Shown: positions 1-9,151 of the stretch, piece after piece
Position numbering within the stretch: position 1 is the first letter of the stretch
How the letters are laid out: each line of letters begins with the position of its first letter
Assembly (NCBI GenBank): GCA_020634215.1
Contig: JACKCD010000036.1
Coordinates: forward strand, 1-57,303
Length of the DNA: 57,303 nt
Source of the DNA: Ardenticatenaceae bacterium
Lineage (GTDB): Bacteria > Chloroflexota > Anaerolineae > Promineifilales > Promineifilaceae
Direction of reading: 5' to 3'
The notes under the pieces: generated by a model
What the model was told of the DNA's origin: nothing
Databases searched by the model: none
Seen by the model: only the letters and a program-made list of their open reading frames with translations
Program-made: the position numbers and the translations under genes

Positions 1-1
1 G

Positions 2-1954
2 CCCCTCACCGCCACCTTTGTTTATGACGGGCAGGACGTGACGACCCGGCTGCCCGAAACGGCCGTTTTCTCCCTGCCGCTCGGCGGCATCGTCGCCACC
101 ACCATCGGCCAAGGGCAAGACCACACCCTGCTTGTCGCCAACGACTTCTATAAGGTCAAGGTAGGGGCACAGGGCGGGCAGATCAAGGTGCGTCCCAGCG
201 GCGGCCACGCCGATCATGTATATCTACGCGAAGAGTTGGGGCCACCCCACATGCCCGAAGATTTGGCCGAACAACGTTACACCATCAGGTATGAAGCCAG
301 TGCCGGGCAGGTGGTTGCCACCTTCACCGCCGATTCCACCCGCTTCCCTGGTCTGCGGCTCACCTGCACCGTCACCTTCACCGCCTCGCCGCTCATTCAA
401 ATTGGCTATCGGGTGGAAAATGTTGGCACGGAAAGCCATCGCTGCTATGTGCAGACGCGCATGGGGGCGCTCGACATGGATTTTGACAACGCCCAAGTGA
501 CCATTCCCCGCCGCGAACGGCTGGTTACAGCCCTTGCCAGCGACTTCATGCGCTACGAAAACGACCTGCCCCACCAACCAGAGAAGATGGCAGAGCAGTG
601 GGCGGCACTGGAACTGGATGGCGAAATTCACGGCATCATCTGGCCGGCCGACACCACGCGCCACGAAATACGCTACGGTGGTTTTAATCTGACCAAGGAA
701 GCCCAAGAATTGCCGCCGGGCGCGGTCGTCACTTTCGAGCCAGTTTATGCGTACTGCGGCACGGGCAGTTGGCAAGCGGTGCAGCGGGCGTGGCAGCGGC
801 TTTATGGTGCCACGGCCACGCCGCGCCAGCCGCAGCCGCCGCTGCTGGTGGGGTTTGACCCGGCCGCGCTGCAAACAGTGGCCGACAAATTCACCGCGCC
901 GCTGACGCTGGACAATGTGCAACAGTTGGGGCTTAACGGCCGTTTAACCCTCACCCCACCCCCTGGCTGGCACGCCTCGCCCCGCGAAATCGAGGTCGCC
1001 GACCTGGTGGCGGGGCAGTCCATCACCGTGCCGGTGCAGTTCCGCGCCAACGGCAACGCCCCCGAAGCGGCCAGCGGCTCAGTCCACCTGGCCGATAACC
1101 TGCGGGATCGGGTTTACCCGTTTACCATTTTGCGGCTGGGGTCGGCCGGCGACGTTGCGATTCGTCAGGAAACAGGGCCGGATGGGCAGGCGTTGTGGGC
1201 GATGGAAAACGGCCGTTTTCGCTGGCAGGTTGCCCCCCATTACCACGGCGGGCTGGTCGGCTGGTTTGATCGCGGCTCCAGCACCAACCATTTGGTGACG
1301 CTCTACCCCGACCCCGACGGCGTGTTTGAGGGGTTTAAACCGTGGTTTGGCGGCGTGCAGCCGATGCTGCGGCGCAACATGGATGATTGGGACGACTGGC
1401 CGGGCAAGTTCCACAGCGAAACGTTCACCGCTGAACCCATCGCCGCTGCTGTCAACGGGCTACCGTGGCAGGGGGTGCGTGTCTGCTCTACCCCGGCACG
1501 CCCCGGCTTTGAAGGGCTAACGGCGACGATGGATTATCTGACGCTGCCGGGTAGCCCAGTGCTGAAGCTGTTGTTTACGGTGCAAAATGAGACGGCGGTG
1601 GTGAAAACGGCCGTTCCCGCCTTCCACACCTATCTCCAGCCCGACGGCCGTTATGACCACACCACGCTCCACAGCACCGGCGGGCAGCAGCGCAAGCGCA
1701 ACAAGCAGGAGCTTTGGGGCTGGTTTGGCCCCTGGTCTGCCGCCGAAAACCCAGACACCGGCCGCACCTTCATGTTGGTCAACGCCAGCGGTCGCCAGCG
1801 CACCCACTGGCTCGATATTGGCGAATACGGCGGCCATTGCTACGTCGAAGACGACATGCACCTGCCGCCCCAAAGCCAGCAAACGCTGGTCGCCTACCTG
1901 GTGTTATCCGATAGTTTGGACACAGCGCGGCAGTACGCGACGCTGTCAAATTGA
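2..1954 (+). CDS. Large beta-rich protein of unknown function, 5' end outside the window
   Basis: The reading frame is open from the second base of the window, so the gene starts upstream and about 650 codons of its C-terminal part are seen; the GTG at 38 is probably an internal valine codon. I do not recognise the family. The visible part is rich in beta-strand-like and aromatic residues. Around window residues 285-350 there is a stretch (ending in PVQFRANG) that resembles the NEW3/NPCBM-associated Ig-like domains found next to glycoside hydrolase modules. The C-terminal third is Trp/Tyr/Gly-rich, as in carbohydrate-binding or mutarotase-like folds. No signal peptide or membrane segment can be judged because the N-terminus is missing. 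A carbohydrate-related role is only a guess. Four exact AACGGCCGTT palindromes lie inside the gene. Confidence 0.7.
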   Translation, partial: PLTATFVYDGQDVTTRLPETAVFSLPLGGIVATTIGQGQDHTLLVANDFYKVKVGAQGGQIKVRPSGGHADHVYLREELGPPHMPEDLAEQRYTIRYEASAGQVVATFTADSTRFPGLRLTCTVTFTASPLIQIGYRVENVGTESHRCYVQTRMGALDMDFDNAQVTIPRRERLVTALASDFMRYENDLPHQPEKMAEQWAALELDGEIHGIIWPADTTRHEIRYGGFNLTKEAQELPPGAVVTFEPVYAYCGTGSWQAVQRAWQRLYGATATPRQPQPPLLVGFDPAALQTVADKFTAPLTLDNVQQLGLNGRLTLTPPPGWHASPREIEVADLVAGQSITVPVQFRANGNAPEAASGSVHLADNLRDRVYPFTILRLGSAGDVAIRQETGPDGQALWAMENGRFRWQVAPHYHGGLVGWFDRGSSTNHLVTLYPDPDGVFEGFKPWFGGVQPMLRRNMDDWDDWPGKFHSETFTAEPIAAAVNGLPWQGVRVCSTPARPGFEGLTATMDYLTLPGSPVLKLLFTVQNETAVVKTAVPAFHTYLQPDGRYDHTTLHSTGGQQRKRNKQELWGWFGPWSAAENPDTGRTFMLVNASGRQRTHWLDIGEYGGHCYVEDDMHLPPQSQQTLVAYLVLSDSLDTARQYATLSN

Positions 1955-2037
1955 GAATGTAGAATGGGGAATTGAGAATTGGGAATGAAACGCCGTTCTT
2001 AGTTCTCAATTCTCTATTCCCAATTCCTCATTCCTCA
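1955..2037. repeat. Intergenic inverted repeat, GAATTGGGAATGAG family
   Basis: Reiterated GGAATTGAGAATTGGGAAT units on the left are mirrored by CTCAATTCTCTATTCCCAAT on the right, giving an imperfect hairpin with arms at about 1953-1987 and 2002-2037. It lies between two convergent genes and may act as a bidirectional transcription terminator (inference). A second member of the family starts at 57178. Confidence 0.7.
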
Positions 2038-2526
2038 CGCCCCGGCCCAGCCGACGAGAGAGGCAAGGTAAATAATGACAGGGATAGCCAAAAAGGAGAG
2101 GAGCAGCCAGCGCAGCAGGCGGCGGGTTTCTTGGGGGCGAGGGGGCTGGACGCGGCGCAGACGGTTGCTGGTGACGGTGGCGGTGACGGCCAAAATGGTG
2201 GCGGTGCTGATGCTGTAGAAAATGGGGGGCAGGTTGATGATGTAGCCTACGTCAATGAGCAGAAGGACGATGGCCCAAATGAGGGCGACGAGGAGGGAAA
2301 CGGCCGTTACTGCCATTGGTGCCGTATAGCACCCATCATCCACCAGCCTGTTTGCCAGCCAGCTTGCCAGCAATGCCGCCAGCAGCCCGCCAATCCCCAA
2401 CGCCAGTGGGTAGACCAAAAGCTCAATCAAAATGAGGCCAAGCGCAAACAGCAGCGTGATCACCACCACCAGTACGACCTCGGTACAGAACCAAATCAGC
2501 AGCCAGCGAAAAAGATGTTTTTTCAT
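2035..2526 (-). CDS. Small integral membrane protein of unknown function
   Basis: A 163-residue protein when started at the ATG at 2526 (MKKHLFRW). The frame stays open further upstream, but that extension runs into a repeat (2545-2612) and has no convincing start. Four to five hydrophobic segments are visible: roughly residues 7-30, 34-55, 70-92, 98-118 and 135-155, with short polar loops and an arginine-rich loop (RLRRVQPPRPQETRR) before the last one. No family is recognised. It is convergent with the gene to its left and separated from the M20 peptidase upstream by a repeat element. One palindrome lies within it. Confidence 0.65.
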   Translation of the reverse strand: MKKHLFRWLLIWFCTEVVLVVVITLLFALGLILIELLVYPLALGIGGLLAALLASWLANRLVDDGCYTAPMAVTAVSLLVALIWAIVLLLIDVGYIINLPPIFYSISTATILAVTATVTSNRLRRVQPPRPQETRRLLRWLLLSFLAIPVIIYLASLVGWAGA

Positions 2527-2544
2527 AACCCACCGCAAACAGAA

Positions 2545-2612
2545 GGGTTTCACACAAAGGGGCAAAGACGCAAAGAAGAATGTGCTTGGCGACTTTGCGC
2601 CTTTGCGTGAGA
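2545..2612. repeat. Inverted repeat of the CGCAAAGGCGCAAAG family
   Basis: Left arm CACAAAGGGGCAAAGACGC and right arm GACTTTGCGCCTTTGCGTGA can pair into a hairpin. The same element is found inside a coding sequence at 51763-51832. Here it lies between two leftward genes. Confidence 0.7.
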
Positions 2613-2628
2613 AATGGTTATTCTTAGA

Positions 2629-3849
2629 TCACTCTTGTGCCAGAAGCAAAACGGCCGTTATATTCAGCACCGCTTTTGGCACATACGACGACAACACGCT
2701 GTACTCCTGCTCTTTCGTGCCGTCGGCACTCCGCTCCGAGCAATGGTCATTGGCTCCGGCCGGCCCCAGCCCGTCCAGGCAGGCCACTTCGCGCCAAAAA
2801 TGGTTGGCATCGCTCAACCCGCCCCGCTCCTCCGGCACAATTTCCTGCCCCAGCAGTGCCGCCGCCTGCTGCCAATAGGCCACAAGCCGATCCGTCGCCT
2901 TGTTTGGTTGCCAGGGTGAGGTCTTTTCGGTAAGCGTCACCGTCACTTGGCACGGATAGCCCTCGCGGCTGTGGAGGGTGGAACGGCCGTTAAACCCCAT
3001 AATCGTCTCAATCGTCTCTTCAAACGCCGCCACCGAAAACGCCCGCATCTCCAACCGCGCCTCCGCCTCATGCGGCACCCGGTTTGTCACTGTGCCACCA
3101 GCCACCCACCCCACATTCACCGTTAACTGTCGCTCATAATCCGTCAACGCCGCCAACTGTTGAATAATCTCCGCCAACTGCACAATGGCGTTTGCTCCCC
3201 GGTGGTGGGCATTGCCCGCGTGCGCCGCCTTACCCTGCACCTGCACCCGAAACGAAGCCAGCCCCTTCCGCGCCCGCACCAGCCTAAACTGGTTGCCCCG
3301 CATCTCGCCCGACTCAAAAATGAGGCCGCCCAGCGACCCCGCCAGCCGTTCGGCACACAGCCGTCCAAAATCTTCGGCCTCGGCCTCCTCGGAAGCGTCC
3401 AGCAGAATGACCCAATTCATCGCCTCGAAAAATTCGGGCACGAAGCGGCGCAGCCCGTCCAGCACCATGTAGATCATCACCGTGCCGCCTTTAATGTCGG
3501 CCGACCCCGGCCCATAAATGCGGTCGCCCTCGATGCGATAATAGAAGTCGTTGGCCGCCTCTTCTTCGGGTGGGAATACGGTGTCCAAATGGGAAATCAG
3601 CCCAAGCTTGCGCCCGGAACTGCCAGCGCGGCTGAGAACGAGGTGTTTGCCGTAGTGGGGGGTGGTGGATTGGATGGTTTCGGCGGTAAAACCGAGATCG
3701 GCGAAGATAACGGCCGTTTCCTCCCCCAACCTGTTCACCCCCGCCGCATTCGCCGTAAAGCTGTTGATCCCCACCATCCGCTCCAGCAACCCAAGATAAA
3801 ACGGCTCCCGTTCTCGCAAAAAACCTTCAAGCAATCCCTGCTGCACCAT
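2629..3849 (-). CDS. M20-family metallopeptidase (glutamate carboxypeptidase-like)
   Basis: A 406-residue cytoplasmic dizinc peptidase. The M20 metal-binding signature is in order: SHLDTVFP (His and first Asp) near residue 87, GSADIKGG (bridging Asp) near residue 115, and EEAEAEDF with the catalytic/metal Glu pair near residue 153. The dimerisation domain contains GKAAHAGNAHHRGANAI near residue 210, and the C-terminal GGLSDANHFW is typical of carboxypeptidase G2-like enzymes. It probably removes C-terminal residues from small peptides or amide conjugates; the exact substrate is unknown. The start ATG at 3849 has a GGAGG ribosome binding site 9 nt upstream. It is convergent with nothing and appears monocistronic. 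Palindromes occur near both ends. Confidence 0.88.
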   Translation of the reverse strand: MVQQGLLEGFLREREPFYLGLLERMVGINSFTANAAGVNRLGEETAVIFADLGFTAETIQSTTPHYGKHLVLSRAGSSGRKLGLISHLDTVFPPEEEAANDFYYRIEGDRIYGPGSADIKGGTVMIYMVLDGLRRFVPEFFEAMNWVILLDASEEAEAEDFGRLCAERLAGSLGGLIFESGEMRGNQFRLVRARKGLASFRVQVQGKAAHAGNAHHRGANAIVQLAEIIQQLAALTDYERQLTVNVGWVAGGTVTNRVPHEAEARLEMRAFSVAAFEETIETIMGFNGRSTLHSREGYPCQVTVTLTEKTSPWQPNKATDRLVAYWQQAAALLGQEIVPEERGGLSDANHFWREVACLDGLGPAGANDHCSERSADGTKEQEYSVLSSYVPKAVLNITAVLLLAQE

Positions 3850-4056
3850 TTCTTACTGCCTCCAAAAATTTCAGCTAATCAGCCCAGATTGTACCCAAAC
3901 CTTTAGAAACGTTGTAAGGGGCAATTTCTACAATTGAGCTAAAACAGAGCGTACAAATAATGGGAGGTTTCTATTTTCAGGACGCAACTGTATTGTTTTT
4001 CAGAGAACCGTATCAACTAAAGCGTATCGCTACAATCATTGGACTTAAAGGTAAAC

Positions 4057-7000
4057 ATGAAAAAAATAAACCTTTCCCCTAATCGGCTCACCCGATTTTA
4101 TTCCTTTCCTCTCTTAACCCTGACCCTGTTTGCCCTTTTACTTGCAACAACCGCCATCGCCTATCAGGCACCCAACGCCGACGTGGGGTATGTTGACTTT
4201 TCTTATGGGCTAACCACCGCCAACGACCCGACGGGTGAAAAACCCGAAAGTAAGCTGTGGTGGAACGATGGGTTCTGGTGGGGCAGCCTTTTTGAAACCA
4301 CCAGCAACAGCTATCACATTTATCGCTTCAACTGGAGCGGCCAAACGTGGGAAGACACCGGCGTTCAACTTGATGACCGCCCCACCACCAAGGCCGACAC
4401 CCTGTGGGATCAGGCCAACCAAAAGCTGTATGTCGCCTCCCACATCTCCAAAGACCCGGCTACCGTCAGCGGCGACCCCAACGATGCCGGCCGACTCTAC
4501 CGCTACAGCTACAACAAAACCAGCCGCACCTACACCCTCGACAACGGTTTCCCCGTCACCGTCAACGTAGACAAAACCGAAACCCTGGTGTTAACCAAGG
4601 ATTCCACCGGCCGTTTGTGGGTGACGTATGTTTCTAAAGATGGTGGCAACTCTTCTGTGTTTGTCAACGCCAGCAATGGCGGCACCCTGGCCGATGATGC
4701 CATTTGGGGTACCCCCTTTATTGTCCCCTTTGCTGAATCGGTTGTTAGCAGTGACGACATCTCCTCCATTACGGCCTTTAGCAACAACGGCACCCCCTCC
4801 GTTGCCGTGGCCTGGTCAAACCAGGCGACAGCCACCACCCACATTGCCATTCACCCCGATGCCAGTGCCCCCAACAGTGCCTGGACTCATTTCCAGGTGA
4901 ATGTCCCTGGCGGCAGCGATGACCATATTAGCCTGAACAGCCTGCAAACGGCCAACGGCGGCCAACTGTTTGCCGTGGTAAAAACAAACGGGCTTGCCCT
5001 GACTGATTCCGGCATTGGCGTTGTGGCCCGCGACACCAACGGCGTGTTCTCCTATCACAGCTATAGCCGTGTGACCGACAAAGATACACGCCCCATTTTG
5101 GTGATTGATAACGAGAAAAAAGAGCTATATGTCTTTGTGACGAACAAGGCTGGTGGCGATTTTATCTGCTACAAAAAAGCCACCATTACCACCCCGCTCT
5201 CCAACATGAGCTTTACGCCGGGTGACTGCGGTACGCCGTTTATTGCCAACGCGCTGCTGCCCAGTATTGACAACGCCAGCAGCACCAAGCAACTGGTGAA
5301 CAGCAATACCGGTATTGTTGTCCTTGGTTCTGACCAGGACAACGGGCAGATGTATGTCCACAATGTTCTTGGCGATCCGTCGCCCGTCGTCATGGAAACG
5401 TCTCCGGCGGCCGGTGCTACTGATATTGCCCAGACCAGCACCATTAGCATGACCTTTAGCAAGCCGATGAATCAGGCGACGCTGAATAACAGCACTATCA
5501 TTGTGACTGATCAGCTTGGCAAGATTAGCAGTGGCTCGGTTGCGTATGACGGCGGCACAAATACGGCCGTTTTTACCCCCACCACTCCCCTCAGCGGCAG
5601 CAGCCTCTACACCGTTGCCCTCACCAGCGGGATTAAGGACAGCAATGGCAAGCCGCTAAACGAAGGGTTTGAAACGGGCGTTATCCGCGAGCAGTGGACG
5701 TTTAGCACCACTGGCCCCACCATCTCACTCGACAGTGCGATCTACCAGATTTATGAAGACGACCCCAACGGGGCGGTAGCCGTTACGGTGGCTCTTAGTG
5801 GCCCTACCAGCCAAGACGTGACGGTTGACTTTGCCACGGCGGATGGAACGGCCGTTTCCGGCACCGACTACACTGGCATCCCCACTACCACCATCACCAT
5901 TCCCGCCGGTGAACCCTCAGCCGTGGTCAACGTGCCGCTGATCAATGACAACATCATCGAAGCCGATAAAAGCTTCACCGTCAGCATCAGCAACGTCAAT
6001 CACGCCATCCCAATGGCTCCTACAAGTGCCACCGTTACCATTTTGGACGACGACGCATTGCCCAAAGTGCAGTTTGGCGCGGCCAACTACAACGTTGACG
6101 AAACAGAAAGCAGCGTCACCGTCGAAATCATCGCCAACCCCATCTCCGCCAGCGACATGCTGGTGGATGTGGTAAACAGCGGCGGCACCGCTACCAACGG
6201 CGTTGACTACAGCTTCACCAACATCGAACCGTTGACCATCACCAACGGCACCGCCCTCATCACCGTCACTGTGCCGCTGACCGATGACCAGCTTTCCGAA
6301 GGGGACGAAACGATTGAGCTGGCTCTGCAAAATCTGAGCGGCGACAGCGACCCACGTCCCGGCGAAGTTGTGACCACCACCATCCACATTTTGGACGATG
6401 AGCCAGTGCCGACGGTGGCACTGACCAGCGACGCGGCCACCGCCAGCGAAGGGGACGGCAGCGTGACCTTTACCGCTACCTTAAGCTTTGCCTCGGCCGG
6501 CGCGGTGACGGTTGACTATGCCACCAGCGACGGCACGGCGACAGCCGATGAGGATTACACCCCGATTAGCGGCACGCTCACGTTCCTTCCCGGCGAGATG
6601 AGCCAATCATTTGCCGTAACGGTGCTGGATGATGCGCTGGATGAGGCGGAGGAAACGGCCGTTATCACCCTCAGCAACCCCGTCGCCGCCGACCTGGGTA
6701 CGCCAAACAGCGCGACGCTGACCATCAGCGACGACGACGACATGCCCACCGTCGCCTTCGACGTAGCCGACTATAGCGCAGATGAAAACGGCGGCACGGC
6801 TCTGGTGGTCATCTCGCTTGACGCACCATCGGGTCAGCCGATTATGCTCGACATTGCCAGCGCGGACGGAACGGCCGTTGCCGATGACGACTACGTAGGC
6901 GTAAGCCAAACCATCACCCTTACTGCTGGCACTGTCAACCAAACCTTTGCCATCACCCTCAACGACGACGACAGCGACGAAGCAGACGAAACCTTCTCTC

Positions 7001-7455
7001 TGACGCTGAGCAACGCCACCAATGCCACCCTTGGCGACACCGACACCACTACCGTCACCATTCTGGACAACGACGAGCCGCCAACGGTTTCGTTCCAGGT
7101 GGCTAACTACAGCGTGCATGAAAATGCTGGCATCGCCACCGTGGTTGTGGCGGTTAGCACCCCCTCCGGGCTGCCGATTACGGTGGACATTAGCAGTGCG
7201 GACGGAACGGCCGTTGCTGGCAGCGACTACACCGCCGTCAGCCAAACCATCACCATTGACCCCGGCACCCTCGTGCAAACCTTCACCGTGACCCTGCTGG
7301 ATGATGGCGACACGGAAGACGACGAAACCTTCACCCTGACGATGAGCAACGCCACCAACGCCACCGTTGGCACCGCCGGCACCACCACCGTCACCATCCG
7401 CGATGACGATGGCACGCAGTATCTCTATCTGCCGATTATCCGGCGGCAACCGTAA
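4057..7455 (+). CDS. Secreted multidomain protein with SbsA-type Ig and five Calx-beta domains
   Basis: An 1132-residue exported protein. The ATG at 4057 (MKKINLS) is preferred over the one at 4039 because AAAGG lies just upstream and a normal signal peptide follows (residues 1 to about 36, ending ATTAIA). Residues 40-440 form a beta-rich, possibly propeller-like region. Residues 450-560 match the bacterial SbsA/Big_5 Ig-like domain (SPAAGATDIAQTSTISMTFS). Five tandem Calx-beta domains follow, from about residue 560 to 1115, each with a DGTA.AG.DY core and ending in an acidic D-D/N-D/E motif that binds calcium in known members. The tail YLYLPIIRR may be a cell-envelope sorting signal (inference). 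Such proteins usually act in calcium-dependent adhesion. Palindromes encode the GTAV of three of the Calx-beta domains. Confidence 0.88.
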   Translation: MKKINLSPNRLTRFYSFPLLTLTLFALLLATTAIAYQAPNADVGYVDFSYGLTTANDPTGEKPESKLWWNDGFWWGSLFETTSNSYHIYRFNWSGQTWEDTGVQLDDRPTTKADTLWDQANQKLYVASHISKDPATVSGDPNDAGRLYRYSYNKTSRTYTLDNGFPVTVNVDKTETLVLTKDSTGRLWVTYVSKDGGNSSVFVNASNGGTLADDAIWGTPFIVPFAESVVSSDDISSITAFSNNGTPSVAVAWSNQATATTHIAIHPDASAPNSAWTHFQVNVPGGSDDHISLNSLQTANGGQLFAVVKTNGLALTDSGIGVVARDTNGVFSYHSYSRVTDKDTRPILVIDNEKKELYVFVTNKAGGDFICYKKATITTPLSNMSFTPGDCGTPFIANALLPSIDNASSTKQLVNSNTGIVVLGSDQDNGQMYVHNVLGDPSPVVMETSPAAGATDIAQTSTISMTFSKPMNQATLNNSTIIVTDQLGKISSGSVAYDGGTNTAVFTPTTPLSGSSLYTVALTSGIKDSNGKPLNEGFETGVIREQWTFSTTGPTISLDSAIYQIYEDDPNGAVAVTVALSGPTSQDVTVDFATADGTAVSGTDYTGIPTTTITIPAGEPSAVVNVPLINDNIIEADKSFTVSISNVNHAIPMAPTSATVTILDDDALPKVQFGAANYNVDETESSVTVEIIANPISASDMLVDVVNSGGTATNGVDYSFTNIEPLTITNGTALITVTVPLTDDQLSEGDETIELALQNLSGDSDPRPGEVVTTTIHILDDEPVPTVALTSDAATASEGDGSVTFTATLSFASAGAVTVDYATSDGTATADEDYTPISGTLTFLPGEMSQSFAVTVLDDALDEAEETAVITLSNPVAADLGTPNSATLTISDDDDMPTVAFDVADYSADENGGTALVVISLDAPSGQPIMLDIASADGTAVADDDYVGVSQTITLTAGTVNQTFAITLNDDDSDEADETFSLTLSNATNATLGDTDTTTVTILDNDEPPTVSFQVANYSVHENAGIATVVVAVSTPSGLPITVDISSADGTAVAGSDYTAVSQTITIDPGTLVQTFTVTLLDDGDTEDDETFTLTMSNATNATVGTAGTTTVTIRDDDGTQYLYLPIIRRQP

Positions 7456-7464
7456 GATCGGTGA

Positions 7465-7500
7465 GCAGTAAACGGTAAACGGTAATCAGTAATCAGAAAA
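7465..7500. repeat. Reiterated GTAATCAGTAAACGG-family repeat
   Basis: The stretch CAGTAAACGGTAAACGGTAA followed by TCAGTAATCAG is built from 7- and 8-base units, each containing TAA, directly after the Calx-beta gene and immediately before a strong terminator. Other members are at 25014-25050, 33678-33705, 37572-37655, 44377-44405, 44870-44901 and 54583-54660. Confidence 0.7.
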
Positions 7501-7532
7501 CCCCCCGCCACATGAAAGTGGCGGGGGGTTTT
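7497..7532. terminator. Strong bidirectional rho-independent terminator
   Basis: A perfect 15-bp stem (AAAACCCCCCGCCAC pairing with GTGGCGGGGGGTTTT) with the loop ATGAAA. It ends transcription of the Calx-beta gene on the plus strand and, because of the A-run and T-run symmetry, can work on the other strand too. Confidence 0.92.
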
Positions 7533-7540
7533 CTCTAGAA

Positions 7541-7737
7541 AGCAGAGCCTGTGTTATATGGGCTTTTGTGGTGCTAGGCAAACGGCCGTTTTCCTCTTCC
7601 GACAGCAATTTGGCTGGTCATTCTCCAATCTCATGGCTCACATAGGCAATGGCGGGGTTGGTGAGGGGTGGTTGAAACGGCCGTTTATCCCCCATCGGCC
7701 AATTCTCCGCCCCGCTCTTTCAACCAGCCTAAACAGA
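7541..7737. other. Non-coding interval with two palindromes
   Basis: No convincing gene is seen. A short plus-strand open frame (7558-7746) has no ribosome binding site and no recognisable product. The interval contains two exact AACGGCCGTT copies. Confidence 0.5.
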
Positions 7738-7787
7738 CAACCCTGACAGGTCGCCAGCATCTACAGAACGCTAACCTGTCAGGGTTG
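7738..7787. repeat. Inverted repeat CAACCCTGACAGGT, terminator-like
   Basis: A 14-bp perfect inverted repeat, CAACCCTGACAGGT at 7738-7751 and its complement at 7774-7787, with a 22-nt loop and TAAAAAAG following. It may terminate the leftward operon that ends at 7859 or be another mobile intergenic repeat. Confidence 0.7.
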
Positions 7788-7858
7788 TAAAAAAGCACCT
7801 TCTCATCCTTTAACCGACTCCCTAACCACCACAAATTCCAACTTCTCACGCCTTTTCC

Positions 7859-8164
7859 CTAAAATGGCACTTTAGGAGAACTGATGCCTATTCCCTCAGG
7901 GCGCAATTCATATGTTACCTGCGCTGAGGCTTTTACTTTAATTTGCATGCGTGCATAAGCAATTGATGCACCACTCACTGAAAGCTCTTTATAGTCTTCA
8001 CCATTTAGCGTTTGTTTTTGGCTATCTTTACCCAACCATCCAACACCATACCGCACCTTAATTTGGGCACCTGGTGGCAGCTTAAAAAATGCCGTACCTT
8101 TTGCGTTCCAAAAAAATTCCACTGTGCGCCATTTTCCTTTTTCAATATATTTTGTTTTGACCAT
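7859..8164 (-). CDS. Hypothetical protein, last gene of the membrane operon
   Basis: A 101-residue soluble protein of no recognised family. It is rich in beta-strand-like alternation and Lys/Val, begins MVKTKYIEKGKWRTVEFFW and ends PKVPF, with no Cys, signal peptide or membrane segment. Its start lies 17 nt after the stop of the 309-residue gene and CAGGAGAAATCAA lies just upstream, which supports both the start and co-transcription with the genes above it. The block is AT-richer than the rest of the window and contains no AACGGCCGTT palindrome, suggesting it was acquired. Function unknown. Confidence 0.65.
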   Translation of the reverse strand: MVKTKYIEKGKWRTVEFFWNAKGTAFFKLPPGAQIKVRYGVGWLGKDSQKQTLNGEDYKELSVSGASIAYARMQIKVKASAQVTYELRPEGIGISSPKVPF

Positions 8165-8181
8165 TTGATTTCTCCTGTTTT

Positions 8182-9111
8182 CTAAAGATTCCTTGGAAAA
8201 CCGAAATAGGGTACTGGGATAATAGACCTTCTTTGAATTGTGAATCGCCCTACTTGCTGGGTAGATGTCACTGGGTAGCGAACACCACCAAACGTTAGCG
8301 TCGCATTTTGATTAAAATAAGCCCGAACAATTTCTTTACTCACATCGCCAAGAGCCGCAGCTATCGTATCAATGGTTGAGTCCAACACTGCCTTATTCAT
8401 CTGATCCACTATTTTGCGAACACTCTTTTTGATTTGATCTTCAATTTCACCTTCATCTACACAGAGTCCCGTAATAAAATCAGGGCCAGGTAAGTCAATA
8501 TCAAAATCCTCTATTTGATGCCTTACAAAAGTTGTTAGATCTGAGCCGGTATAAGGGCTTAATTTTATGTTAAATGTAACGTCGGCACCTTTCCCTTTTC
8601 CACTCACAGCGATTTTGTTACGGTCAATATAGGCTGACAACTTTTCCACATTAGCCAGGGAATTTTGCACCTGCTTGATCTTCTGGTTGAGTTCTGTTTG
8701 GGAAATACCGGCTTTATCAGCAACAGAGAATCCACTAAAATAGATCTTAATATTCTGCTTCTCTTCGGCTACGGAAAACCGGTTAGACCGATAAACAGGC
8801 TGATAAATAGGAATTTTGTGACCAAGAATAGGAATTTCTATTTCCTGTACCTTTTTGTAAGCAAGCAGATAAGCATCAAACTGCTTTGGCAAGCTCGATG
8901 TATCAATTTTGAAGTTCCCATTGGCATCACTTGTTCCTTTCACCGAGAAACTTGGATAGAATCCAGGTAGATTGGTGATGCTCGCCACGTGAATTCGCAG
9001 GTCGCACGCTGCCTCAAAGGTTTTAGAATCTGGGTTTTTGCGGTTTAAAAAATAAGAGGTAGCAAAATTCACGAGGTGGTTGATTTCAAAAATTTTTCCC
9101 TGAACTTTCAT
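8182..9111 (-). CDS. Hypothetical protein with a carboxypeptidase-regulatory-like N-terminal region
   Basis: A 309-residue protein without signal peptide or membrane segments. Residues about 35-100 look like a transthyretin/CarboxypepD-regulatory-like beta sandwich (TSDANGNFKIDTSSLPKQF followed by a YLLAYKKV strand). Residues 130-180 are helical and may form a coiled coil (SQTELNQKIKQVQNSLANVE). Residues 230-270 are again helical and acidic. No family is recognised. It sits 40 nt after the Vps62-like gene and 17 nt before the 101-residue gene in the same leftward operon. The AT-rich composition and lack of palindromes match the neighbours. Function unknown. Confidence 0.65.
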   Translation of the reverse strand: MKVQGKIFEINHLVNFATSYFLNRKNPDSKTFEAACDLRIHVASITNLPGFYPSFSVKGTSDANGNFKIDTSSLPKQFDAYLLAYKKVQEIEIPILGHKIPIYQPVYRSNRFSVAEEKQNIKIYFSGFSVADKAGISQTELNQKIKQVQNSLANVEKLSAYIDRNKIAVSGKGKGADVTFNIKLSPYTGSDLTTFVRHQIEDFDIDLPGPDFITGLCVDEGEIEDQIKKSVRKIVDQMNKAVLDSTIDTIAAALGDVSKEIVRAYFNQNATLTFGGVRYPVTSTQQVGRFTIQRRSIIPVPYFGFPRNL

Positions 9112-9151
9112 GATTTTTACCTATTTCCCTTTTGGTTTGATTGTGTCTCAA

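Noticed and set aside
2432..2878. Plus-strand frame encoding TQRGKDAKKNVLGDFAPLRE-like peptide
   Set aside because: The peptide is just translation of the CGCAAAGG repeat and the antisense of the M20 gene; no start signal.
6607..7449. Long minus-strand open frame (280 codons) opposite the Calx-beta domains
   Set aside because: It lies entirely opposite a convincing multidomain gene, is Gly/Val-rich in a way that mirrors the complementary repeat codons, and has no ribosome binding site.
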